From Paraburkholderia solitsugae (lineage in GTDB: Bacteria > Pseudomonadota > Gammaproteobacteria > Burkholderiales > Burkholderiaceae), in contig NZ_WOEY01000056.1 in the NCBI RefSeq assembly GCF_013177695.1, forward strand, positions 1-42,998: a stretch of DNA of 42,998 nt, read 5' to 3'. Positions 26,831-35,121 of this stretch are shown piece by piece. Position numbers and translations under genes: made by a program. The notes under the pieces were generated by a model that did not search any database, was not told the DNA's origin, and saw only the letters and a list, made by a program, of their open reading frames with translations. Every line of letters begins with the position of its first letter. Within the stretch, counting starts at the first letter, position 1.

Positions 26831-27751
26831 ATGAGCGGCAAGCCCAAAGTGATCGTGACCATCGCCCCCACCGGCGGCATGGCCAGCAAAAGACAGAACC
26901 CCAACCTGCCGACGCAGCCCGCTGAAATTGCCGGCGACGTGTACGACTGCTACAACGCCGGCGCAAGCGTCGTCGCGGTGCACGCCCGTTTGCCGGATGA
27001 CGGCGCGACCTGCGACTCGGGGATCTATCGCGACATCAATACGCGAATCCGCGCGAAGTGCGACATTGTGATCAACAACTCGACGGGCGGCGGCGTGCAC
27101 GGCGAAATGATCGGGCGCGCGCCGAACGGCTACTGGGAAATCCTCTGGGAAGAACGGTTGAAAGGCCTGGATGCCGGCGCCGAAATGTGCACGCTGGACG
27201 CGACGACGATCATCGCCAGTTTCGACGACAAGGAGCTGTTGATGCACACGTCGCCGCAGCGCTCGATGCATCTCGCGCTGGAAATGAAAAAGCGCGGCAT
27301 CAAGCCGGAGTGGGAGGTGTTCAGTCCGACCCATATCGTGCAGGACGTGGCCGCCTTGACCGCAGCCGGTTTCGACGACGAACCGTTCTTTATCAACCTT
27401 GTAGTCGGCGCGCATCGCGGCTTTCAGAACGCGATGCCCTACACGCCGCGCGTGCTGCAATCGATGGTCGATCTGTTGCCGAAGGGCAGCATCTTCTGCG
27501 TGAGCGGCATCGGGCCGGCGCAGTTGCCGTCGGCGATGAATTCGCTGCTGCTCGGAGGCCACGTGCGCGTAGGGCTGGAGGACAACCTTTACTACGGCCC
27601 CGGCGACCTCGCGACCAATGTCCAGTTGACCGAGCGCATTGTGCGCCTCGTGCGCGAGATGGGCTACGAACCGGCAACGGCCGCGGAAGCGCGCGAGATC
27701 ATGGGCTTGCCGCGCAAGAACGGCCCGCGGCCCGACTTCGCGATGCATTGA
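26831..27751 (+). CDS. BKACE (DUF849) beta-keto acid cleavage enzyme
   Basis: A 306-residue member of the 3-keto-5-aminohexanoate cleavage (Kce) family. These metal-dependent TIM-barrel enzymes react a beta-keto acid with acetyl-CoA, giving acetoacetate and a new acyl-CoA. Seen are [33 protein letters not shown] and GLEDNLYYG with metal-ligand candidate E250. The usual HxHxR metal motif reads A49-V50-H51-A52-R53 here, so the first histidine is replaced by alanine. That may mark a subfamily rather than inactivation, as everything else is intact. GGAGACAAGC precedes the ATG. In this operon it would take the place of a thiolase, shortening the 3-keto aryl compound. Confidence 0.9.
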   Translation: MSGKPKVIVTIAPTGGMASKRQNPNLPTQPAEIAGDVYDCYNAGASVVAVHARLPDDGATCDSGIYRDINTRIRAKCDIVINNSTGGGVHGEMIGRAPNGYWEILWEERLKGLDAGAEMCTLDATTIIASFDDKELLMHTSPQRSMHLALEMKKRGIKPEWEVFSPTHIVQDVAALTAAGFDDEPFFINLVVGAHRGFQNAMPYTPRVLQSMVDLLPKGSIFCVSGIGPAQLPSAMNSLLLGGHVRVGLEDNLYYGPGDLATNVQLTERIVRLVREMGYEPATAAEAREIMGLPRKNGPRPDFAMH

Positions 27752-27787
27752 CGCTAGTCGCTCATCACAACCATCAGGAGACAAGCG

Positions 27788-27847
27788 ATGTTGCATTCAC
27801 ATCGGGGATCGGCCCGGGCGGCGTTAGAGGTGGGCAATGGGTCCTGA
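27788..27847 (+). CDS. 19-codon leader ORF overlapping the ligase start
   Basis: An ATG with an excellent ribosome site (CAGGAGACAAGCG, nearly the same as the BKACE site) opens a short frame, MLHSHRGSARAALEVGNGS, that ends at a TGA inside the first codons of the ligase gene. The overlap suggests translational coupling. It could instead be the old ligase N-terminus displaced by a frameshift. Confidence 0.4.
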   Translation: MLHSHRGSARAALEVGNGS

Positions 27848-29726
27848 ACTGACCGGATGGACCGATGCGATGCTTGCGGGCCATGCGCGCCGCGGCAGTG
27901 ACGCTGGCTTGCCGCTCGCGCAACCGGACATCGTGCAGGAGACGCGAGCCGATGGCAGCTTCGTGCTGCGCTCGCGCACGAAGCTGGCGCCGTACGGACG
28001 CAGTGTCGTCGACTGGCTTGAGCATTGGGCGGCGCACACACCCGCTACGCCGTTTCTCGCCGAACGGATTCGCGACGGCGGTGCCGCGCGCTGGCGCATG
28101 GTGAGCTATGCCGAGGCGCTGCGCAGCGTGCGCTCGATTGGCCAGGTGCTGCTCGATCTCGACGCCGCGCCGCATCGGCCGGTGACGGTGCTGTCCGATA
28201 ACAGCGTCAACCATGCGCTGATGACGCTCGCATCGATGTATGTCGGACGGCCCGCCGCGACGGTGTCGTCGGCCTATGCACGGGTCGCGAAGGACCCATC
28301 GAAGCTGCACCGCATTCTGCGTCAGCTCGATCCAGCCGTAGTCTATGTCGAGGACGGCGACATCTACGGCCCGGCGCTTACCGCCGCGCCGTTTAGCTGT
28401 ATTGTCGTTGCGACGCACGCGCTGCGGCCCGGCTGGCTGGGGTTCGATACGCTGACGTCGTGCGAGGCGACCGACGCGGTCAGCGCGGCGCATGCACGCA
28501 TTGCGCCGGGCGATATCGCGAAGCTGCTGCTGACCTCGGGCTCGACGGGCAGTCCCAAACTCGTCATCAACACGCACGGCATGCTGAGCGCCAATCAGCA
28601 GATGATCGCGCAGTGCTGGACGTTCGTCGATCAAACCGCGCCGGTTGTCGTCGACTGGTTGCCGTGGAGTCATACGTTCGGCGCCAATCACAACTTCAAC
28701 CTGATCTTGCGGCATGGTGGCACGCTGTACGTCGACGATGGACGGCCCGCGCCCGGTCTGATCGAACGCAGCGTCGACAATCTGCGCGACGTCGCGCCGA
28801 CGCTCCATTTCAACGTACCACGCGGGTTCGATGCGCTTGCGCCGTTTCTGGAAAACGACGACGCGTTTGCCGCGCGCTTCTACTCCCGCTTGCAGGTGCT
28901 GTTTTACGCGGCGGCGAGCTTGCCGCCGCAGCTGCGCGAGCGCTTCGAACGTGTCGCGGGGCGTCATCGCCGCGCCGACACCGAGCCGGTTTTTTTCGCG
29001 TCAGCGTGGGGCGCGACGGAGACCGCACCGCTCGTGACCAGTGTGCATTTCCGGCACGACATAGCCGGCAATATCGGCGTTCCGGCGCCGGGCAATGAAC
29101 TGAAGTTTGTCCCGGCCGGCGGCAAGCTCGAAATGCGGGTGCGCGGACCGTCGGTCTTTCCAGGCTATCTGAACGATCCGGACGCGAGCGCCGCGGCCTT
29201 CGACGAGGAGGGTTTTTACCGGATCGGCGATGCCGGCAAGCTGTGCGACACCGCCGATCCGAATGCCGGCGTGCTGTTCGACGGACGTGTCGCCGAAGAC
29301 TTCAAGCTGTCGAGCGGCACATGGGTATCGGTCGGCACGCTGCGGCTCAATGCAGTGAATGCGCTCGCCCCGTTCGCGCTTGACGTCGTAGTCGCCGGTC
29401 ATGACTGCGCTGAGATCGGCGTGCTGATTTTCCCGACCGCGGCGTTGCGCGCGCTTGCGCCGGAGCTCGATACGGCGACGGGCATCGAACTGGGTCGTCA
29501 CGAGGCGGTTCGCGAGGCTATATGTAGAGGATTACGAAGTCTAGCCAGCGATGCCGGTGCGTCTCAACGCGCGGCACGCGCGGTGATTCTGTCCGGGGCA
29601 CCATCGCTCGAAGCGGGCGAGATCACCGACAAGGGCTATGTCAATCAACGGGCGGTATCGACCCTGCGCGCGGATGAGGTGCGACGGCTCTTTTCGGCGG
29701 ATGACTCGGTGATCGTGATCGAGTGA
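27837..29726 (+). CDS. fcs: Feruloyl-CoA synthetase-like acyl-CoA ligase
   Basis: A 629-residue ANL-superfamily ligase that activates an acid with ATP to the acyl-CoA. The AMP-binding loop LLTSGSTGSPK, the GATETAP motif, YRIGDAG and the C-terminal EITDKGYVNQR match the long feruloyl-CoA synthase group. DWLPWSHTFGANHNFN is also characteristic. A TAG precedes the frame, so the ATG is the only start; AGAGGT lies close ahead, and a better site serves the overlapping leader ORF. Last enzyme of the hydratase-dehydrogenase-BKACE set, it would supply the CoA ester that the set processes. A hydroxycinnamate such as ferulate or coumarate is the likeliest substrate, but specificity is not proven. Confidence 0.88.
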   Translation: MGPELTGWTDAMLAGHARRGSDAGLPLAQPDIVQETRADGSFVLRSRTKLAPYGRSVVDWLEHWAAHTPATPFLAERIRDGGAARWRMVSYAEALRSVRSIGQVLLDLDAAPHRPVTVLSDNSVNHALMTLASMYVGRPAATVSSAYARVAKDPSKLHRILRQLDPAVVYVEDGDIYGPALTAAPFSCIVVATHALRPGWLGFDTLTSCEATDAVSAAHARIAPGDIAKLLLTSGSTGSPKLVINTHGMLSANQQMIAQCWTFVDQTAPVVVDWLPWSHTFGANHNFNLILRHGGTLYVDDGRPAPGLIERSVDNLRDVAPTLHFNVPRGFDALAPFLENDDAFAARFYSRLQVLFYAAASLPPQLRERFERVAGRHRRADTEPVFFASAWGATETAPLVTSVHFRHDIAGNIGVPAPGNELKFVPAGGKLEMRVRGPSVFPGYLNDPDASAAAFDEEGFYRIGDAGKLCDTADPNAGVLFDGRVAEDFKLSSGTWVSVGTLRLNAVNALAPFALDVVVAGHDCAEIGVLIFPTAALRALAPELDTATGIELGRHEAVREAICRGLRSLASDAGASQRAARAVILSGAPSLEAGEITDKGYVNQRAVSTLRADEVRRLFSADDSVIVIE

Positions 29727-29745
29727 GCCTTCAACAAGTCTACCG

Positions 29746-29773
29746 GTGGCTACTTGTGGCTACGTGTGGCAAC
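29746..29773. repeat. Three phased GTGGCTAC direct repeats
   Basis: GTGGCTAC, GTGGCTAC and GTGGCAAC start exactly ten bases apart between the ligase and VOC genes. One helical turn per copy suggests a protein-binding site controlling the VOC gene, though a simple tandem duplication would look the same. Confidence 0.4.
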
Positions 29774-29834
29774 ATCGCGGTGATCTCTAAATCACGTTAG
29801 GCCTCGCGCAGGCCCACACACTTCAGGAGAGTTC

Positions 29835-30209
29835 ATGTTCGACCACGTCAAATTTGGAGTCAGCGACTTTGCAGCGAGCAAAGCGTTCTTCCTCAAGGCA
29901 CTCGAACCGCTCGGCGTAGCGGTTGTCTCGGAGGGGCCGCCGACGTACGGTGTCGAGCTTAGCCCACAGGGTAAGGCTTCATTGTGCCTGTACCAGACCG
30001 AGGAAAAGCCGGCGCATCTTCACCTGGCGTTCACGGCCGAGAATCGCCAGCAAGTCGAAGCTTTCTATCGCGCGGCTCTGGAGGCGGGTGGCAAAGACAA
30101 TGGTGCGCCTGGTCCGCGCCCGCACTACCACGCGAACTACTATGCAGCTTTTGTCATTGGTCCGGACGGGCACAACATCGAAGTGGTTTGCCACCAACCC
30201 GAGGCCTAA
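29835..30209 (+). CDS. VOC-superfamily (glyoxalase-like) protein
   Basis: 124 residues in the beta-alpha-beta-beta-beta arrangement of the vicinal-oxygen-chelate fold: FDHVKFGVSDFAASKAFF at the start with a His metal candidate, PAHLHLAFTAENR in the middle, and GPDGHNIEVVCH at the end with the last Glu ligand. AGGAGAG precedes the ATG. It follows the ligase by 108 bases and may be a separate unit. It could be a detoxification, isomerase or ring-cleavage-type enzyme; the substrate is unknown. Confidence 0.85.
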   Translation: MFDHVKFGVSDFAASKAFFLKALEPLGVAVVSEGPPTYGVELSPQGKASLCLYQTEEKPAHLHLAFTAENRQQVEAFYRAALEAGGKDNGAPGPRPHYHANYYAAFVIGPDGHNIEVVCHQPEA

Positions 30210-30337
30210 CCCTTCCATCGGGTGGACTCGCGAGGCTAGGTCGGCTCTCATATCAAACGTTGAGCGTCAGTTATTCGGCGGTCGGCTGGGCGTTTCGAGC
30301 GCCCGCACGTCCTCGATGCATCAACAGGAAAATCGCA

Positions 30338-31045
30338 TCACACCGCGCCTGGATCCGCATGTCTGATCAGGGTAAGGAGGAACGTGCGCCGCAACTCGAA
30401 TCCAAGACGTTCATACAGCGCGATCGCGGATTGGTTGTCACTGAATACGTGCAGGAATGGCGTCTCCCCACGACGCTCGATTTCCCTGCATAAGCGATTC
30501 ACAAGCCGGGCAGCAAGGCCCCTGCCGCGCCAGTCGTCATCCACACAAACCGCACTTATCTCAACGTATCCGTCGAGGCGCATTCGTTCTCCTGCCATCG
30601 CAATGAGACGCCCCCGGTCGCGAATTCCGATGTAGTCGCCCATCTCGTGAGTTCGCTTGCCGAAAGGACCAGGTCTGGTCTTTTGGACCAGGTCGAGCAT
30701 GTCTTTCGCATCGACGTTACTCAGTGGGATCACGTCCTGATCGTCCGTGCTTCTGGCTTCGTGACGAGTAGCCACCATCTGATGAACGGTGCCCATTCGC
30801 TCTGCTCGCAGCGCCTCGATTGGAGTGACAGGATCAAGAGACAGCAACGCTACCTGCTCATGAGGCAGCAGGAGCTGGTGGAGCGCCTGGTAGGCCGGCG
30901 GGGTCTCGCACGCCACCGCTGCAAACGGAGCCACGTCGGGGCGGTAGCGACGGGCAAGCAGATCGCCTTGGCGCAGATGCGCCTGTCTGGTTGTCAGGGC
31001 CGTCCAGATCGGGTGATCGAGGCTAGATTGTGTTGAATGGTTCAT
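30338..31045 (-). CDS. GNAT-family N-acetyltransferase
   Basis: 235 residues. The C-terminal half holds the acetyl-CoA-binding motif VDDDWRGRGLAARLVNRL, then HVFSDNQSAIALYERLGFELRR, typical of FR47-like GNAT proteins. The N-terminal half (VAPFAAVACETPPAYQAL) is a divergent second GNAT-like lobe. AAAGGAAC lies close before the ATG at 31045; upstream in-frame ATGs overlap the divergent gene's promoter. The acceptor is unknown. It is divergent from the broken GlxA-type regulator, which probably once controlled it. Confidence 0.87.
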   Translation of the reverse strand: MNHSTQSSLDHPIWTALTTRQAHLRQGDLLARRYRPDVAPFAAVACETPPAYQALHQLLLPHEQVALLSLDPVTPIEALRAERMGTVHQMVATRHEARSTDDQDVIPLSNVDAKDMLDLVQKTRPGPFGKRTHEMGDYIGIRDRGRLIAMAGERMRLDGYVEISAVCVDDDWRGRGLAARLVNRLCREIERRGETPFLHVFSDNQSAIALYERLGFELRRTFLLTLIRHADPGAV

Positions 31046-31211
31046 ACCGGTTCCTTTTGACCGCTCTATTTCCTGCTGCACCATCAAACGGCGTTCACCA
31101 GGATGTCGTCCGGGCAACGCGGACAGGTTGCGTTCGGATTGAGTACCACTGTAGACAGGAACGCGCGTGCGTACTATTGTCGTAAGTGACATTTTTGAGG
31201 TCATTCACGAC

Positions 31212-31681
31212 ATGAAGTTAACGGTTCTCGCTCTCGATGGGGTGTTCGACACGGGGTTTTCCGCGGTGCTTGACGTTTTCATCACCGCGAACGATCTGGC
31301 CGCGCTCCAGCAGCCCGGCGTCGGCCCGCACTTTGAAATCGACGTGATCGGTATGCGGCGCGATGTGCGAACTGCTTTGGGCATGCGCGTGCAGATCCCG
31401 TCGTCAAGCGCTGGGCAAGAGGCCGGCTCGCTGAGGGCTTTTCGCTTGATGCAGCCGCGAGCGGTCTGGCAATCAGTACGCGAACACTGCAGCGCCGCAT
31501 CGAGGCTGTGCTTGGAAAATCTCCGCTTTCTTACTTCCAGGACCTTCGCGTCGAGCGAGCCGTTCATCTCCTGCGCACGAGCAGCCTCGGCATCGAGGCA
31601 ATTGCCACGGAGGTCGGTTATGCCGACGGCGCGACCTTGCGCACGCTGTTGCGCCGGCGCCTTGGGCGCGGGGTGCGCTAG
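31212..31681 (+). pseudogene. GlxA-family AraC regulator with internal deletion and frameshift
   Basis: The N-terminus (MKLTVLALDGVFDTGFSAVLDVF, to about GMRVQIP) is the start of a DJ-1/PfpI-like domain. From about 31394, in a different frame, the DNA reads VVKRWARGRLAEGFSLDAAASG, then STRTLQRRIEAVLGKSPLSYFQDLRVERA and IATEVGYADGATLRTLLRRRLG, a complete AraC HTH. Family members I know have roughly 190 further residues between these parts, so a large internal deletion shifted the frame. The second frame ends at TAG immediately after GRGVR. Any product would lack DNA binding. Confidence 0.85.
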
Positions 31682-31737
31682 CTACGTGGCGCCAGGGCAG
31701 ACGACATTTGAAAGCCTGCTTATCGGCAGATATGTGA

Positions 31738-31760
31738 CCTTCAGCTGGCAAGGCTGAAGG
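31738..31760. terminator. 8-bp hairpin downstream of the GlxA remnant
   Basis: CCTTCAGC and GCTGAAGG pair around a 7-base loop. There is no T-run on either side, so intrinsic termination is uncertain. Confidence 0.35.
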
Positions 31761-31872
31761 ACTGCAACGGGTAGGACTGCGCCTTCTGCGTTCGGCAGAG
31801 TCCGGCCACGTATCGGGACGAATTCGTCATCGGTCATACTGTCAAAGTAACGTTGCTGGAGTTCACACCATC

Positions 31873-32133
31873 ATGAAGCCCTTTTGCTTCGCAGCGGCCC
31901 TCGTCATGCTCACCGCCAGCTGCGCCTCGGCATGGTCGCCTGCGAATAATCAGACCGTGCGGCCAAGTCCGGCCGACACGGATACCTACATTCTGCACAC
32001 TACCGGCGGTGCGACGCCCGGTGACTCCACGTCAAAGCCACCGAGGCTCAGCGTCGGTGTCAGCTATCCCGATACGCAATTGATTCTGCCGTGGTTCCTC
32101 AATGACATCATCAACTTTATTAACTATCGCTAG
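31873..32133 (+). CDS. Small exported protein of unknown function
   Basis: 86 residues with a clear signal peptide (FAAALVMLTASCASAWS). The cysteine at about residue 17 is in TASCAS, close to but not a standard lipobox, so signal peptidase I cleavage at ASA is likelier. The mature part is polar, with a hydrophobic C-terminus (LILPWFLNDIINFINYR). TGGAG lies twelve bases before the ATG. No family recognised and no operon partner. Confidence 0.6.
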   Translation: MKPFCFAAALVMLTASCASAWSPANNQTVRPSPADTDTYILHTTGGATPGDSTSKPPRLSVGVSYPDTQLILPWFLNDIINFINYR

Positions 32134-32359
32134 TCTGACAGCGAGTTGCTGCGGTTTGACTGGGAGCGGCTCCTGACGATCTTGTCTGGGGCTGCCAACG
32201 CGGTTCGGAGAATGTGTCAGTGCGGCCAACAGGAGACGTTCGACAGAGCCTTATAGATCGTCAACAATGCAATCTCTATCTGGAAGCAACCTATTGTTAT
32301 GCGGCTCGAAGCCACCGATGGTATCGTCGACTTACTGCAGTGTCGATCAGGATCAGCGT

Positions 32360-33082
32360 ATGCCACGCTCCGAACGTCTCCTTAATCTCTTGCAAGTGTT
32401 ACGGGGTTATCGACGCCCCGTAAGTGGTCAAGCTTTGTCCGAGAAGCTTGGCGTGAGCATCCGAACGCTATACCGGGACATCGCCAGTCTGCAAGCGCAA
32501 GGAGCAATGATCGAAGGGGAGCCGGGCGTTGGTTACGTTATGAAACCGGGTTTCATGCTGCCGCCAATGATGTTCCGCTCAGAGGAACTCGACGCCTTGG
32601 TTCTTGGCATGCGCTGGGTGGCTGATCGCTGCGACAAGACGCTATCGGACGGCGCGCTGAGCACGCTTGCGAAGGTAGCCGCCGTACTACCCACTGAACT
32701 GCGTCGAGAACTGGAGGAATCGTCGCTGCTAGTCGGTGCGCCGTTGAAGAGACCTGCCCACAAGGTCTCGCAAGACCTTTTACGTGCCGCAGTTCGAGCG
32801 GAGCGAAAGCTTAATATTACTTACGCGGACGGCAGCGGTATTAACTCGCAGCGCGTAGTTTGGCCATTTGCTCTGGTGTATTTCGACCAGGCCCGGGTGC
32901 TAATGTGTTGGTGCGAGCTTCGAGCAGATTTTCGGAATTTCCGATCGGATCGAATCTTGAACGTCGAGCAGACAGAGGAGCGCTACCCCAAAAGTCGGTC
33001 AACGCTGCTTCGAGAGTGGCGTAAGGTCAATCACGTAGCTAGCCGCACAATACTGCCAGAATCTGACAGCATCGACCATTAG
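32360..33082 (+). CDS. HTH/WYL-domain (YafY-like) transcriptional regulator
   Basis: 240 residues. The HTH at 1-60 (SERLLNLLQVLRGYRRPVSGQALSEKLGVSIRTLYRDIASL) is followed by a WYL-type domain (LNITYADGSGINSQRVVWPFALVYFDQARVLMCWCELR, DFRNFRSDRI). CAGGATC lies nine bases ahead of this ATG; an in-frame ATG 31 codons upstream lacks one. Such proteins sense ligands or nucleic acids through the WYL pocket. The VOC gene 32 bases downstream is probably its operon partner. Confidence 0.88.
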   Translation: MPRSERLLNLLQVLRGYRRPVSGQALSEKLGVSIRTLYRDIASLQAQGAMIEGEPGVGYVMKPGFMLPPMMFRSEELDALVLGMRWVADRCDKTLSDGALSTLAKVAAVLPTELRRELEESSLLVGAPLKRPAHKVSQDLLRAAVRAERKLNITYADGSGINSQRVVWPFALVYFDQARVLMCWCELRADFRNFRSDRILNVEQTEERYPKSRSTLLREWRKVNHVASRTILPESDSIDH

Positions 33083-33114
33083 ACTGAGTTTCCTTTCTTA
33101 GCCAGGAGCTCAAA

Positions 33115-33489
33115 ATGAAGTTCGCATCTGTTCGTGTTGTTACCCGGGATATTGAAGGTCTGGTCGAGTTTTACCAAAGGCTTTCCGGTCTCGGGGCTGC
33201 GCGGCCGGCTGATGGGTTTGCTGAAATACAATTCGAAGGAGCGACGCTTGCGATTTCGTCTGAGCACCTGATTAAGCTTTTTAATGTCGGCGCCGCCATC
33301 GCGGCTGCGAATCAGTCGGCGATCCTGGAGTTTGAAGTGGAGGACGTTGACGCAGTGTTCGAACGAATGAATGCGTCGGGGACAGACATCGTTATGCCGA
33401 CAACGTTGATGCCGTGGGGCAATCGCTCGCTGTTGCTGCGTGACCCGGATGGGAATCTCGTGAACATATTCTCTCGACCAAAGCGTTGA
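33115..33489 (+). CDS. VOC-superfamily (glyoxalase/bleomycin-resistance-like) protein
   Basis: 124 residues: FASVRVVTRDIEGLVEFYQRLSGL begins the fold, AILEFEVEDVDAVFERM starts the second half, and LLRDPDGNLVNIFSRP ends it with the characteristic DPDGN turn. CCAGGAG is seven bases before the ATG. It is probably regulated by, and cotranscribed with, the WYL regulator. Substrate unknown. Confidence 0.87.
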   Translation: MKFASVRVVTRDIEGLVEFYQRLSGLGAARPADGFAEIQFEGATLAISSEHLIKLFNVGAAIAAANQSAILEFEVEDVDAVFERMNASGTDIVMPTTLMPWGNRSLLLRDPDGNLVNIFSRPKR

Positions 33490-33560
33490 GGAAACGCGCC
33501 GGACCACGGTAACTTCCCCGACCGCAGCCGGTTATGTCTGTCGCGAACTAGCCCGGCACT

Positions 33561-34193
33561 TCACGCGGCCTGCTTGCGCCACACGCTGGCGAGCCAAGGC
33601 TGTTGCTCGCGCGGCAAGCCGGCAGGCCGGTAATAGTGCTCGAGTTCGAAGAATCCCGCATCCACCATGTATCGGCACCACGCGTCGAGATCGTGGAAAG
33701 CACCATAGCGGCCATGGCTCCAGCCTTCCTGGTTCGCACCACGCGGATTGGAGCTAAATAGCACGCCGTCGGGCTTCAGCGTCGAGTGCAGTTGCTGCAG
33801 CACGCGTGCCAGATTCCGACTCGGGACATGAAACAGGGAGGCGTTGGCGAAAACGCCGTCAAAGCGTGCGAGCGGCAAATCGAGGTGCAGAAAATCCTGC
33901 TGCCACACCTCGCAGCCGGTCTCGTCGCGCGCCATCGCGACGAAGCGTTCGGCACCATCGAGACCAACCGCGTGATGACCCAGCGAGGTGAAGGCCTTAA
34001 GATCTCGCCCCGGCCCGCAGCCAAAATCGAGGATCGCAAAAGGCGGCTCGACGACGATATGACGCAGTAGCGCATCGATGTTCTGCGTGACGTCGTAGTC
34101 GCTCGTGCCTTCCCGGAAATCCTCCGCGTGCGCGTTGTAGTGCCGCAGCGTAACGGTGCTGATTCGTTCGAGCTCCCAAGCGGTGGGTGTCAT
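33561..34193 (-). CDS. Class I SAM-dependent methyltransferase
   Basis: 210 residues. The SAM-binding motif I is ILDFGCGPGRDLKAF, the acidic residue after strand 2 is in AVGLDGAERF, and FDGVFANASLFHV is motif IV. The C-terminal segment HYYRPAGLPREQQPWL is typical of small Methyltransf_11 proteins. GGAGACC is nine bases before this ATG; the frame is open further upstream without a ribosome site. The acceptor is unknown and the gene is single. Confidence 0.9.
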   Translation of the reverse strand: MTPTAWELERISTVTLRHYNAHAEDFREGTSDYDVTQNIDALLRHIVVEPPFAILDFGCGPGRDLKAFTSLGHHAVGLDGAERFVAMARDETGCEVWQQDFLHLDLPLARFDGVFANASLFHVPSRNLARVLQQLHSTLKPDGVLFSSNPRGANQEGWSHGRYGAFHDLDAWCRYMVDAGFFELEHYYRPAGLPREQQPWLASVWRKQAA

Positions 34194-34389
34194 GGGGCGG
34201 GTCTCCAATGCATAGCGGGAACAGCGAAATTCTCGACTCGGGTGAACCGAAAAGGCTGTGTAGACGTCACGAACATGCGATGCGGGGATACCACGAGGTG
34301 GTCTCACAAGCTATCTCTGACCGAGCCGCAGTTGAACCTGATCTCTGGTCAATAGGCGCTATCTTCTTGTCGTACTGCGGCTCGCATCG

Positions 34390-34857
34390 TCAAACAGCTG
34401 CGCCTGGCGGCGCGCGATGGCGCGCGAGAAACCGATCCAACTGTCCCGCGAACGTCTTGCTGTCGCGCGGGCTGTACGGCGCCGGACCGCCCGTATCGAC
34501 GCCCGCGCTGCGCAGTTGTTCCATCACTGCACGCATCGTCAGGCGTTCCTCGATATTCTCACGGCTAAACCAGTTTCCACGCGGGTCGAGTGCATACGCG
34601 CCCTTGTCGAGCGTAGCGGCGGCAAGCGGTATGTCCGCGGTAATCACCAAGTCGCCGGCCGCGACCAGTTCGACGATACGGGCATCGGCGGTGTCGAACC
34701 CCGCCGGCACTTGCAGTGCCTTGATATAGGGCGATGGCGGCGTGCGCAAATACTGGTTCGCGACGAGCGTCACGCACACTTCGGTGCGACGCGCGGCCCG
34801 AAACAGCATGTCCTTGACGACAGCCGGGCAGGCGTCTGCGTCAACCAGCACTTGCAT
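34390..34857 (-). CDS. YaiI/YqxD family (DUF188) protein
   Basis: A 155-residue PIN-like protein. It begins QVLVDADACPAVVKDML, the family hallmark, with acidic residues in DTADARIVE and DLVITADIPLA that could bind metal, and RGNWFSRENIEERL near the end. The length is normal. A nuclease activity has been suggested for the family by fold but its role is unsettled. GATACCGCG before the ATG is a poor ribosome site. The gene is single. Confidence 0.9.
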   Translation of the reverse strand: MQVLVDADACPAVVKDMLFRAARRTEVCVTLVANQYLRTPPSPYIKALQVPAGFDTADARIVELVAAGDLVITADIPLAAATLDKGAYALDPRGNWFSRENIEERLTMRAVMEQLRSAGVDTGGPAPYSPRDSKTFAGQLDRFLARHRAPPGAAV

Positions 34858-35121
34858 CGCGGTATCTCCATTAGGTGGAGGGAGCGATCATATATTACCG
34901 TGCGCGCGTCGAAGCTCAGAGAGTACAACCGGCCAGGAGCCGTCATTCACCGTCTGTTCGCTGGCCCCGCAGCCGGATCGCCCGGTGCGCCAGTGCCCGC
35001 CTCGCTTTGTGGCGGGTGGGCGCCGCAAAGCGCAAGCGGTTCTTCACTCGTGCGGCCAGAAAAGAGACGGCCCTGTACGTCCGGTGGGCTATCATGCCTG
35101 TCCTCTCCGAAGTAGCTCCTT

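Noticed and set aside
25775..27796. 673-codon minus-strand open frame opposite the dehydrogenase and BKACE genes
   Set aside because: Its composition is that of an antisense shadow in GC-rich DNA; the plus strand has complete, well-conserved enzymes with ribosome sites.
27774..28967. 397-codon minus-strand open frame opposite the CoA ligase
   Set aside because: Shadow of the ligase gene; very Arg-rich and without domain similarity.
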